Shown: piece after piece, positions 41,001 through 50,030 of the stretch
How the letters are laid out: each line of letters begins with the position of its first letter
Numbering within the stretch: the first letter of the stretch is position 1
NCBI RefSeq assembly: GCF_963576675.1
Contig: NC_088912.1
Coordinates: 98,795,895-98,859,894, forward strand
Source: Euphorbia lathyris
Taxonomy: Eukaryota; Streptophyta; Magnoliopsida; Malpighiales; Euphorbiaceae
Reading direction: 5' to 3'
DNA length: 64,000 nt
Position numbers and translations under genes: made by a program
Notes under the pieces: generated by a model
What the model saw: only the letters and a program-made list of their open reading frames with translations
Told to the model about the DNA's origin: nothing
The model's database searches: none

Positions 41001-41708
41001 ATCAAACCGCTCACTGACTCTGCTATCATTGTAGATAAGCTGAGCAAGTGTGGTTTTCCCTACCCCGCCCATCCCCACAATAGAAATCACATCGAAATCG
41101 TTACTACTCGCATCACCCGAAAATAGCAGCTTCATCAAGGCTTCTCTATCATCATCTCTGCCATAAATAACAGACTCATCAACTAGAGAAGTTGATGGAA
41201 TTTTCTGGGATGTTGCTGTTTTATCTCCTACATATTCCCGCAAACCAAGAGCATCCTTTTGTTCGACTAAATATTCAAGTTTCTCAATAATTTTTTCAAG
41301 ACTTTCAGCAATGTACCCTGACGCTGATATTGCTTGAATCCCCTTTTCAAAGGGATTCAAGGAAGTTAAAGATCCCCGCAATTGAACATGGCTGGTATCA
41401 GAGCTCGAAGCTTCCATCTCCATTCGCAGAGCTTCATAAGCAACCTCATCTAACAAGTCTTCAGCTTCATACACAGCATGTTTCAGGTCATCTAGCCATC
41501 TTTTCACAGCTGGTCTAGTGATCTGCTTCTCCTCTGCATCTTCCATCACTCCATCAACAGAATTCATCATTATATTTAACTTTTCTAGCAAACCTTGATT
41601 GAGTTTCTGGCCATTGAAGAAGTCGAGAACTGGACGTGAAGCCATTCTGTCAAACAAAACCTGAAGCAAAGCAGAAAGAAATGATCCTCCTACCAAGGCT
41701 GCAGCCAT
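38064..41708 (-). CDS. CC-NB-ARC-LRR disease resistance protein (RPP13-like 1 type)
   Basis: 1214 codons, one uninterrupted frame from MAAALVGGSFLSALLQV. Domains: Rx-type coiled coil (residues 1-130) with an EDVID-like AEDLLDE at 82-88; NB-ARC (about 180-500) with P-loop GMGGVGKTT (212-220), kinase-2 LLVLDDVW (287-294), RNBS-B KVIVTTR (316-322), GLPLAL (380-385), RNBS-D CFAYCAIFPKDYEF (435-448) and MHD (494-496); then about 20 leucine-rich repeats to the end. The Trp ending kinase-2 and the coiled coil place it among CNLs of the large RPP13-like/At3g14460 group. Such proteins sense pathogen effectors in the cytoplasm and trigger cell death. All ATP-binding motifs are intact. The last 15 or so residues follow a CAG/GTACT junction near 38116 that could be a splice donor, so the true C-terminus may differ. 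Confidence 0.93.
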   Translation of the reverse strand: MAAALVGGSFLSALLQVLFDRMASRPVLDFFNGQKLNQGLLEKLNIMMNSVDGVMEDAEEKQITRPAVKRWLDDLKHAVYEAEDLLDEVAYEALRMEMEASSSDTSHVQLRGSLTSLNPFEKGIQAISASGYIAESLEKIIEKLEYLVEQKDALGLREYVGDKTATSQKIPSTSLVDESVIYGRDDDREALMKLLFSGDASSNDFDVISIVGMGGVGKTTLAQLIYNDSRVSERFDLKAWICVSEEFDILKVTQDILEELNRKKCDTANFNQLQLELKEILMGKKFLLVLDDVWTDEYSDWDILHTPLKFGEKGSKVIVTTRNVSVASMVCSSSSHYHLQELTNEYCWLLFAKHAFGGENLSAKMELEKVGMEIMRKCGGLPLALKALGGLLRSKRNTGEWEKISKSNIWDLANDKILPALRLSYHYLPSYLKRCFAYCAIFPKDYEFKKEALVLLWMAEGFVEDGDVGSEYFCDLVSRSFFQRSSGDSSCFVMHDLINDLAKFESGEFCFWLEGDNSSKAVRRARHLSYTRRLLDVFKKFRPVNEARYLRTFLHVDAVEWWGSHIDSEVTNDLLPKLIRLRVLSLSHYNSITQLPDSIGKLKHLRYLDLSKTSIRRLPVTVCRLYNLQTLILAYCVYLDQLPTNFVMLVNLCHLDISWTTLREMPSQMGKLRKLQKLTDFMVGKGSGSSIKELKELQLLHGKLRIWNLQNVADLRSVSEADMKGKKQLHKLELRWDGNADDSQHERHLLELLQPHTGLESLSVSGYGGTMFPIWVGDSSFSKLVSLKLDGCNYCSSLPPLGQLVCLQKLSITDFHSIVIVGPEFYGKCPLAKSPFRSLRTLKFERMPEWQEWTPYVAEDGSRAFPFLEELCILECANLTRVLPDHLPSLTKLEIKECHQLLSSFPRVEAIKRMVFEDHSRRMELRELPSGLHRLQADARFSSVDSLVDEATRTYELCTKLEEVEIKDYYSLRHFSLDVFPNLKKLDLARCRNLKAISFPGGIHVLSLTELYISNCLNLKWFPDHMNSLFPFLAKLRVNECPKLEPFRGSLPSKLESLEISCCDLLVTGRTQWNLRTLSSLAYFSIDRCEDAESFPEEELLPANVTSLKMKNFKNLKSLNSKGLQHLTSLRELTIWKCPKLLSMPEEGLPESLSSLVIWDCPLLTQSCTREGDYWSKISNIRHLEIDSDIITQNPQHSGTNQFWFSNFFHIYEC

Positions 41709-42803
41709 TGTTTCTTGTTTTCACCAAAGTTGTGATTATGGTAATAAGAGATAAGCAGGAAGACAAAGCAAACTAACGCAGAGATAAGCAGAAAGAAGAA
41801 AATGGTGATGAAAAGAGATCAAGATTAAGCTTTACTAAAATATTTTATCATAATTTCGATGAAGGAGCTACAGAAGACTTTCAGCAAAAACGTAAATTAT
41901 ATTTTATCCATAAGTGGAAGAATTCACTTTTGTCTTTTATTTTATTTTTTATTTTATTTTTTTGGGAGAGAGGAGAAAAGTCACATGGTGTGTGGACAAA
42001 ACAAATAATATAAGCATTGCTTCTCATTTGGACTTCAACAGTTGCTGAGCTATTTCCTCTGCAAATTCTATTCTTGGCAAAAGTCATATTTTGTCCCTTG
42101 TACTTTACTTTATTTCCATAATAAGCCCATATATTTCAATCTGGCCTCGTTAGCCACTATACTAGTAATTTTTGGATAATCTAGCCGCTAACTAACAACA
42201 CGATCAAGCATATCTCTTACTCTCCGTCAATTGACTTGACAACTAAGAGGATTACATCTGACGTGAATGACAACACATTTACTGACAGAGTGTGATAGAT
42301 GTGCCTAATAATTTTTGTGTTTTTTTATTTCCCACATTATTAAAAATGATTAACATAGAACACACGTGGCATCATCGACAAATGGGATTGCGGAATTCAG
42401 GTCAAAATGATAACGAAGGAAACAGAAGTCAAACGGCAAAGGGTTTCTCGTTATAAAATAAAGACTTAAAGCAATTTCATTCCATTTCTTATAGTTGAAG
42501 GATCATAGGTGTAATTAACCCAAAGAAAATACCAAAGCAACAAGTATACAAGAATTTGATTTGGAGCACACTAACCTGTTGCTCCAAGTTGAAGAGCCAA
42601 ATTGTCCCTTTATCCAAAATTAGCCAATAGAGAAAAGTGTCCAAAACTGAACAGAAAGGCACCTTCCTGTTTGCTAAATCATTCCAAAATTCAGCTAAGA
42701 ATTGATATTGCAAAAGAAAAAACTCAATTTCTTCATTTCAATAAATTGTTAAAGACAAATCTGTGTTTTAAATAACTGTTTCTCACACATTACATGATAT
42801 TTT
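41709..42803. other. Intergenic region between SRR1-like and NLR genes
   Basis: Holds the NLR promoter and the 3' flank of the SRR1-like gene. AT-rich. No second gene or element end identified. Confidence 0.5.
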
Positions 42804-43637
42804 TCAATTGTTAAATGATTGCAGCTCTGTCTCAAGAACAGGGCTGAAAAAATGCCAACTCGAATCATGAAAAGGAGCAAAATAATCCTCTGAAACTGTC
42901 TTGATTATAAACTCCTTTGTGAATCTTCGAGCAGCTACAATATGCTTTGATGAATCAACAAGAACTGAGTTCCTAAACTCTGATAAGTACTGATACACTT
43001 CAAAGCTATTCCCAAACAATACAATTTGGTTCAACTGCTCTAGACCCCAGTTTGCTTGTAAGAGATTGTTATATAACTCTGCCTCGCAATGTGGCATGTA
43101 GAATAGCGTTGGCTTTGTCACACATCTGCGACCATGCTCGTTTGTGGATAGAACAGAACAACCTAGTGTTTCCAGGACTTGAGATTCTACTGAAGAAAGA
43201 ACTGGATCAAAAACTTCGATGTCGCCTATCCAACTTAACTCTTTTTTCATTAAGACCGCGACACTCAGCTGAACTCTAGGGGTTTCATACGATTCGATGC
43301 TGCCAATACCATATATTACCATCTGCATTTTCAACTCTGAGCCCAGAACCTGGTGAAAATAATCTGCCAATTCTGGAGTTCGGATTTGTTCCAAAACATT
43401 CTGATAGAACTGTGAGTTCTCTACCCGCTTCATACAGATCTGCATCTTTTCCATCAGCTTTGATTGTCTGTACGGATCAGATTCAATATCAGTTGGAGAC
43501 CATGGCTGCTGCTGCTTTTCTGACGTCGCAGTTTTAGGAAAGTTTCTCCTCTGTTTTCCACGACGAGGTAAAACAACTGTCCATTCTCCATTACCTTCAT
43601 GTTTGTCAAGGGTGAGTACTTTAGCAGAAGCAGCCAT
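42804..43637 (-). CDS. SRR1-like protein
   Basis: 277 residues, one frame, start MAASAKVLTLDK. The SRR1 domain (PF07985) is visible from about residue 100, with MVIYGIGSIESYETPRVQLS, then IEVFDPVLSSVE, CVTKPTLFYMPHCEAELYNN and NQIVLFGNSFEVY. Arabidopsis SRR1 (SENSITIVITY TO RED LIGHT REDUCED 1) acts in phytochrome B signalling, circadian clock regulation and flowering time; the biochemical activity is not known. Length and domain order match the family, so the gene looks complete and functional. It lies upstream of and in the same orientation as the NLR gene, 1.1 kb away. The GA-rich stretch at 45330-45470 could be a distant 5' leader, but I see no certain splice pair. Confidence 0.9.
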   Translation of the reverse strand: MAASAKVLTLDKHEGNGEWTVVLPRRGKQRRNFPKTATSEKQQQPWSPTDIESDPYRQSKLMEKMQICMKRVENSQFYQNVLEQIRTPELADYFHQVLGSELKMQMVIYGIGSIESYETPRVQLSVAVLMKKELSWIGDIEVFDPVLSSVESQVLETLGCSVLSTNEHGRRCVTKPTLFYMPHCEAELYNNLLQANWGLEQLNQIVLFGNSFEVYQYLSEFRNSVLVDSSKHIVAARRFTKEFIIKTVSEDYFAPFHDSSWHFFSPVLETELQSFNN

Positions 43638-45596
43638 GACGATGTAATGTCCAGAACGATATTACAATACAAAGATTCAAGTCACAGTATATAAGAGTTA
43701 TTCGACACTTTGTTCGTAGGTATTTGTTGATGCAATGAATGTTCAAATACTAAGCACTCCAACCTATTTTCAAACCACAATAGTTCTATCAGAAGGGATA
43801 ATTTGCATTTATACCACACAAACTGCTTTATTATAAATTTATTTCAGGAAACAAAAGAGTAACATCACATGAGTATGTTTAACTACTAAATAGAAAAGAA
43901 AAGGTATTGAATAAAAGGTGCACCATGAGATACTAATAAAATGCACTCTTGCTTTTACAAAAGCAGCAGACGATATCATCAGACCCGTCACAAGTAATCT
44001 AAAAATATATATATAATGGTTCAAATTCAATTCTTGTCTTGACAAATTTGACAATAAAATCAATTATAGACACCACAGTCCCAGCTTAAACAGAATCCAT
44101 AACATGAGTTCAAATCTCCTTCTGGAAAAATAGAAAAGTAACAGAAACAATAACCAAAAGCTCAACAATCTCTCCAAGACACCAATGCTCACCCTCTAGG
44201 TGACACTTTCTAGACCAAACCGAAGGAACTTGAACCTGATCAAAGGACCTTATGCAAAAGAAACATCAAACTAGAGCTAAACAGAAATCCTCATTGCTCT
44301 GAATCTATAATAATTCAAAACAAACTTCAGTGTTTTCCCATGGCCTTTGCTGGCCATTTTTCAGTTTTCTAGCAGTTCACATGGCTCTTCATTATAACCT
44401 TCTAAGCATGCATGCTTATTTCAGTCAAACTACCATGTAAATTGCAGTTACTACTTCACACCTCTTAATTAACTACTTCATATTCGACAGAACTGACATA
44501 TATGTAGACATTAAGCCCTTGGCTACCAAGAAAGTCAACTTTGAAAATAAAACTAGGTTAATAGAATGGTATTCATTTCAACTGAATTTGAAATTTACAT
44601 TTTTAACCATTTGAAAACAGTTTTTTTATATGTTTGATGTAGCTATATAGAAACTATACTTTATCACAAAAAAATAAATAAATAAACTACACAAACCCTT
44701 TGAAGGTTAAAAAAGTCATCTCAGATCAAACAAGTAATGTCTTTTTTTAAGCGAATTTGATGTTTACAACTAATCAATTTAGTAAGCAGGGACTTGATCT
44801 GTCCAATTATAATTGATCATCGGCTCAATGTGTTAAATAAAGATTATATTAGTAAGAAGGGACTTAATCTGTGCAATTATAATTGATCAAGGGCTCAAAA
44901 GATTAGAGGCTCAATCAACAAAAAAATGGAAAAGATAAAGAGCTTAAAGATGTTTCTTTCCTACATTATGTACTTATACTACAATCTAGGTTAGTAAGAG
45001 TGAAAGAAGTAAAATGAGCAGTAAAAAGAGTGAAACTGCTGGGAATAAGATTTTATCAGGCTGCACATAAGATTTTGACATACGCAAACAGAAATCGAAT
45101 CAACAATTTAATACAGCCATTACCACAAAGAAAACAAGGAGTTCAAATAGACTAAAACAATTCCAGGAGGATTAATTCAATTCTATAAATGTATGATGTT
45201 TCAGATACAACATTGTAAAGAAATCGAAAACCCAATCAGGCATGACAAGTACAAAATTTTGAGAGATAATTACCATTTGAAAAGTGATGAAAAGCAAAAC
45301 CCCAAATTGCAGAACACGGAGTGCTGAGGCGGATAAAAGTTGCTCAATCAAGTGAGAATCCAGATCATCGGAAAGAAAGAGGAATAGGGACCAGATGATG
45401 AGGAAGAAAGAGGAGAGAGAGAGAGGAAAGAAGAAGAGAAAGAAGAGAAGATCGGGTTAACTGGTTAGGGTCGGGTTCTACCTTGATAATAAAAGGCAAA
45501 TTTACATAGAAACTCATTTTGAAAAACTATCTACAACAAGTCAAAATTATTGAAAAACTAATAAAATCATTAGTTTTAAAAATTAAACTTTATAAA
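43638..45596. other. Intergenic region upstream of SRR1-like gene
   Basis: No protein-coding gene seen. 44755-44900 contains two copies of an approximately 85 bp unit (TTTAGTAAGCAGGGACTTGATCTGT and TTAGTAAGAAGGGACTTAATCTGT) in tandem. 45360-45450 is a GA-rich tract (AGAGGAGAGAGAGAGAGG) that may be promoter or 5' UTR of the SRR1-like gene. Confidence 0.5.
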
Positions 45597-46605
45597 TTAA
45601 GGCCTTGTTTGTTTGGAAAAAATATTCTTCCCAATTTTTCATTGTTTGTTTGAGCAGAAAAATAAGTCAAAGAAAAATAAGTGACAAGTCAATGGAAAAT
45701 GAAAGAAGAAATAAACAAAACATACGCGTTTAGAGAAAAATGGGAAAAACGTTAAAAATTGTAAAAATACTAAAATATGAAACACGAAAAAACATGAATA
45801 ACGTGAAAACATTACATAACACGAGAATATGAAAAAAAACCCGCAAAAACATGAAAAGGTGAACAAACGTGAAAAACACAAAAACACACAAAAAAAAGCA
45901 AACACTTGAAAAAGCACAAAACATGAACAACACAAAAAAGAGAGAAAACGCGAATGAGTGAGAAAACGCGAATTATACAAAAACTTGAAAAAATACGAAA
46001 AACACGAAAACGCGAAAAATGCTAAAACACAAAAACGTGACAATAAGTGAAAAACGTGATAAACATGAAAAGACAAAAAATGCAAGCAAAACACGAAAAA
46101 GTAAAAAACACAAAAACATGAAAAATACGAATAACATGAAAACGTGAATAACACGAAAAGGTAACAAAGTGAGAAAAATAAAAAAACGCGAAAAAAAAGA
46201 AAAAGGAAAAAATCGAAAAAACGAAAAACTAAACGTGAAAACATAAAAAAAAATACAATAACGTTAATAACACGAGAAAACGTACAAAAAATGCCAAAAA
46301 TGTGAAAAAATGTTTTTCGTGTTTTTAACATTAATTTTTTTCATATTTTCGTGTTTTTCCACTTTTTTCCATGTTTTTAACATTTTTTTACTTTTCGTGT
46401 TTTTAACAAATTTTCACGTTTTTTTTTGTGTTTTTTCACGTTTTTAGTGGTTGGAAAATATTTTCCAATGTTGTAGCCAAACACTGAAAAATATTTTCCA
46501 ATGTTGTTGTCAAATACAGAAAAATATTTTATTTTCCTGCACAATATTTTCCCTCCATAAAATTTTCCAGAACACAATATTTTCCCCCAAACAAGCGGGG
46601 CTTAA
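45597..46605. mobile_element. Low-complexity element with terminal inverted repeats (about 1 kb)
   Basis: Left end TTAAGGCCTTGTTTGTTTGG and right end, inverse, TTAAGCCCCGCTTGTTTGG. Both are followed inward by GAAAAATATT-type sequence. The interior (45720-46310) is almost wholly built from A-rich variants of ACACGAAAAACGTGAAAAA on the plus strand, changing to T-rich TTTTTCGTGTTTTT at 46310-46440. Several long frames open on the minus strand (Phe-rich) are products of this composition, not genes. Class unknown; possibly a Harbinger or hAT MITE expanded by replication slippage. Confidence 0.6.
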
Positions 46606-47699
46606 GAGTCTATGATATATTTAAGTATAAAAGCATATTCTATTTGATATATACAGAAAAAAAAAATATATTAAAAATTAAGTTTGATAATATGATTTTG
46701 ATGATATTGATGCTGGACCAGCTTATTCACCCGATGATCAAAAGAGATTGTCAAAAAAGTAGGACCTGAGAGAGTCCTCGTCTTCGGTCCATGGGTGGAT
46801 TATATACAGATAGATAAAACCTTATTTTATATACTCAATTATGATATTCACGTAAAAAGTCCTTAATAAAACAATAGACAAGGTCAAAACGATCTGACCT
46901 AACTCCACCAAGCAGGTGTACATGATAGATTTGTTCATGGATTGGTTCCAACCTGACCTAACCGGATTTAATATATAATTATTTTGTCTAAGTCCAATCC
47001 AGTCCGCACTATATTTATAGTAGGTTTGGGTTATTTTATTTGTTTCGTGAAACTACAAATGATACTAATGTGAAATCAAATACGGACATAGAGTTTTATA
47101 AAACTTGTTTTGTATGTTAATGGTTTGGATATTTTTATACTTAAGAAATTTTTAAAAAAAAATTATTCTGGAATATAAAGTTTATTAAAATTTCGGTCCG
47201 GACTAGGTCTGGGTTTTGAGATAAATCTCAAACCATTCTATATTCATATTTAAGTACGGTTGCGTCGGACCAGACTTATTACGAAATATATATGTTTAAG
47301 AAGTTTTTGAAGAGCGGATCTAGACGAGTTGGGCGAGTCAGTGGATTTTTGAACAAGTGTAATGCAAGACAGGAATTCTGATCAAATTTTAGTTTGGTTG
47401 TCGGATCTAGCGATACATGTTGGTTTTTAGCTCAAATAGTGCATTCATGGTTTTTTGTAAGTTAGTCCTTTTATTTTCAAAAACACACTTTAATGTTTTT
47501 GAGTTTTGATAAAACTAACTGCTTAGTCGTAAATTTTATGTAGATGATAAATTTATCCTTATACATCTATGGCCACTGAACTTTTCTCGTTTTTACGATA
47601 TGACCATTAAACTTTTAAATGCAACATAAAAATCACTAAACTTTATATTAAATTACATCTATAGCTCTTATTACCGTTGACCATATATTACAACCATGA
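46606..47699. other. Non-coding spacer
   Basis: AT-rich and unannotatable. No open frame with recognisable similarity. Some GGTTTGGGTTATTTT and TCCGGACTAGGTCTGGGTTT phrases suggest decayed repeats. Confidence 0.45.
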
Positions 47700-47885
47700 G
47701 GCTATACAATGTAGCTTAATTTTGAGAATTTTTACATTAGTACTTAAAATTTAGTTATTGACCACTCAGATTATAACACATATATATACGAAATTCTTTT
47801 GAACAAGTTCGATTTAGCAAAAAAAATCTACACACGCACGTGTAGAATCGGTCCCCCACCCAACCAATCATGTATTCGCCACTGC
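47700..47885. mobile_element. hAT-like MITE end fragment
   Basis: Matches the right end of 34248-34853 (TAGCTTAATTTTGAGA, GTTCGATTTAGCAAAAAAA, CACACGCACGTG, then ATGTATTCGCCACTGC). The left end was not found. Confidence 0.55.
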
Positions 47886-48461
47886 TCAGAATCCTCATAA
47901 TAACTTCTGAAATTTCACAATAACTTTTGAAACTGTATCAAAATTGTGCTTTTCTTTCATCTCCTTTAATGGAATCTCTGGGTCCGTTTGTTGTTTGTTG
48001 TTACGGTTTGCTGTTGGAAAAAAAAAACTTTTTTTTCCAAAAAGCAGAGATTATCTGCTTTTATAAATACTACTTTTCAGGTATAAAAGACAAACAGGAG
48101 GTCACTAACCAAACATCTAAAACTCTCCTTTTTGAAGTGAAAAGACAAACATGAATGTGGAAATTAGCAACCAAACACCTCTCTGTTTGCTTCCATGGCC
48201 TCTTTGCTTCTAAAACTTTCCTGTAATTTCTTCAAATTGCAACCATAAAAATTAATAAATCAATTACTTAATATTTAAGAAATTATAATTATATGAGAAA
48301 AAATATAAAATGCTAAAAATATATATTTTATCAATGAAACCAAATGTAAAGGATAAAATAGGTATTTTAAATTCTATTTAGTCAAATTTGACTATTGGAT
48401 TATATAATTATTTTTAAAAATATAGGGATTAATTAATTTTTTTAAAACACGGGAAGTAAAC
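47886..48461. other. Non-coding spacer, possible small MITE
   Basis: 47970-48180 starts GGGTCCGTTTGTTGTTTG and ends AGCAACCAAACACC, hinting at a MITE with short inverted ends. No gene seen. Confidence 0.35.
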
Positions 48462-48523
48462 AATTGCTTACACTATTTTTTTTTTGGTAAGAAGGGAAGG
48501 GAAAAAAAACAAACAAACAAAAC

Positions 48524-49273
48524 CTAACCCGGGATCAGTCTAGGAAGACTGACCCCAATCCTATCCTCAAGAAGAGAAGATAACAGAAAAGAAGGAGGAA
48601 CGGAAAGGGTAGAAACACCTAACATCCCCCTATGCCCAGCAGCTGCCAAGCGATCCGCCACGCGGTTTTGCTCCCTATAAATATGGGAGAAGGTAAGAGA
48701 ATCGAAGGCAGGACGAAGCCTCAAGATAGCTTTAATGAGATTCTGACTCTTAAGACAAACAGCCTGGCTATCCGAAATCCTGTTGATAGCCTCCAAATTG
48801 TTAGACTCCACCGAAAGCCTTTTAACACCCATGCGAATGGCAAGTTTAATACCCGACAGAATACCCCAGAGCTCCGCAGAAAAGGAGGAGCCCGTACCAA
48901 GTTATGGGTAAACCCAGCCAGCCAGGCGCCACCAGCATCCCGAAGAACTCCACCAGCAGCAATTCTGCCATTACTAAGGCAGGAGCCATCCGTATTCAAC
49001 TTGACAACCCCTTCTCTGGGCTTACTCCAACCAACTAAATGGACCTCTTATCCGGGGAAGGGCGACCCAGGGGTTCTCCTTCAAAGCTCTTTGTAATAAC
49101 AGAGAGTTTTTTCGAGAAGTAAGACCGCAAGTCAGGAATAAGGACAGTCTTCTCAGCAAATAATTCTTCATTCCTCCATTTCCAAATTTGGTGACAAATA
49201 ATAGCGAAGAGAATAGCATCGTGCTCCATACTGGCCAACAAATTCCCATTAATGCCTTCAGAGAACTAGTCAA
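48524..49273 (-). pseudogene. LINE ORF2: RNase H domain
   Basis: LNTDGSCLSNGRIAAGGVLRD (48880-49000) supplies the first Asp. After a frameshift near 48865, AELWGILSGIKLAIR and VESNNLEAINRIS follow, then HIYREQNRVADRLA with the final His/Asp. A frame with IICHQIWKWRNEELF (49035-49241) bridges from the zinc-binding domain. The natural stop is at 48524. Confidence 0.75.
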
Positions 49274-50030
49274 TATCAGAAAAAGCCATAAAGGAAGGAA
49301 GGATGTGGTGAGGAAGGAACCCTTCCCAGACCTTTCTACTATTCGGGCAATCCCTCAAAGCATGGCACAAGGTTTCCACATGGCCGCTACATCTGCTACA
49401 GGCACCAGATACATCCAAGTGCCTTTTGTGTCTATCTGCATTCGTGAGGAGCCTGTCTTTGACTCCCAGCCACAGGAAACTCCTAATGCGGTAAGGGATT
49501 TTGAGGGCCCAAATGGACTTCCAAATTTCCAAGGGAGGATCAGCCCTATTAGGGGTAAAAGCTTCATAGGCCGATTTACAAGAATAAGTACCATTATTAG
49601 TCAAGGCCCAGCAGTGTCTGTCCTTATCCTCCTCCTGATTGCTAATCTTCACACCTCTAATATTAAGGAGGGTCTCCAAGCTAAAGAAGGAGTCGAACTT
49701 AGACCAGATCCAGTCTCCCTCCGAGTCCACCACATCAGCAACTTTCCAGGAGAGGAGATCACACGGCGGAGGGGCGTTGCACACCTCAATCAACGGTTTG
49801 TCACCAATCCAGGTGTCATACCAAAAACTAATGGACCTCCCATTACCCACCTCCAGGCCAATTCCCGTACAGAACTCAGCAAAAACAGCACTAAGCCCTT
49901 TCCAGAGGAAGGAACAGCTGACAACCCTCTCCTTCGGGCCACCAAAGATTCTGTCTTTCCTATACTTGCCGCACAGAAGACGAACCCAAAGGGAGGAGGG
50001 GGATTGCCACATTCTCCAAAGAAGCTTCAT
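49266..50030 (-). pseudogene. LINE ORF2: zinc-binding reverse transcriptase domain
   Basis: The zf-RVT-like region has CKSAYEAFTP, IWKSIWALKIPYRIRSFLW and a Cys/His set (CSRCSGHVETLCHALRDCP). It is in a different frame from the RT. The switch is at a run of G (plus-strand C) at 50077-50085, where KSRGG changes to GLGIRQAKDNNK. Confidence 0.8.

Noticed and set aside
45639..46331. Minus-strand open frame of 230 codons rich in Phe
   Set aside because: It is the translation of A-rich low-complexity repeats inside a transposon-like element. Composition, not selection, keeps it open.
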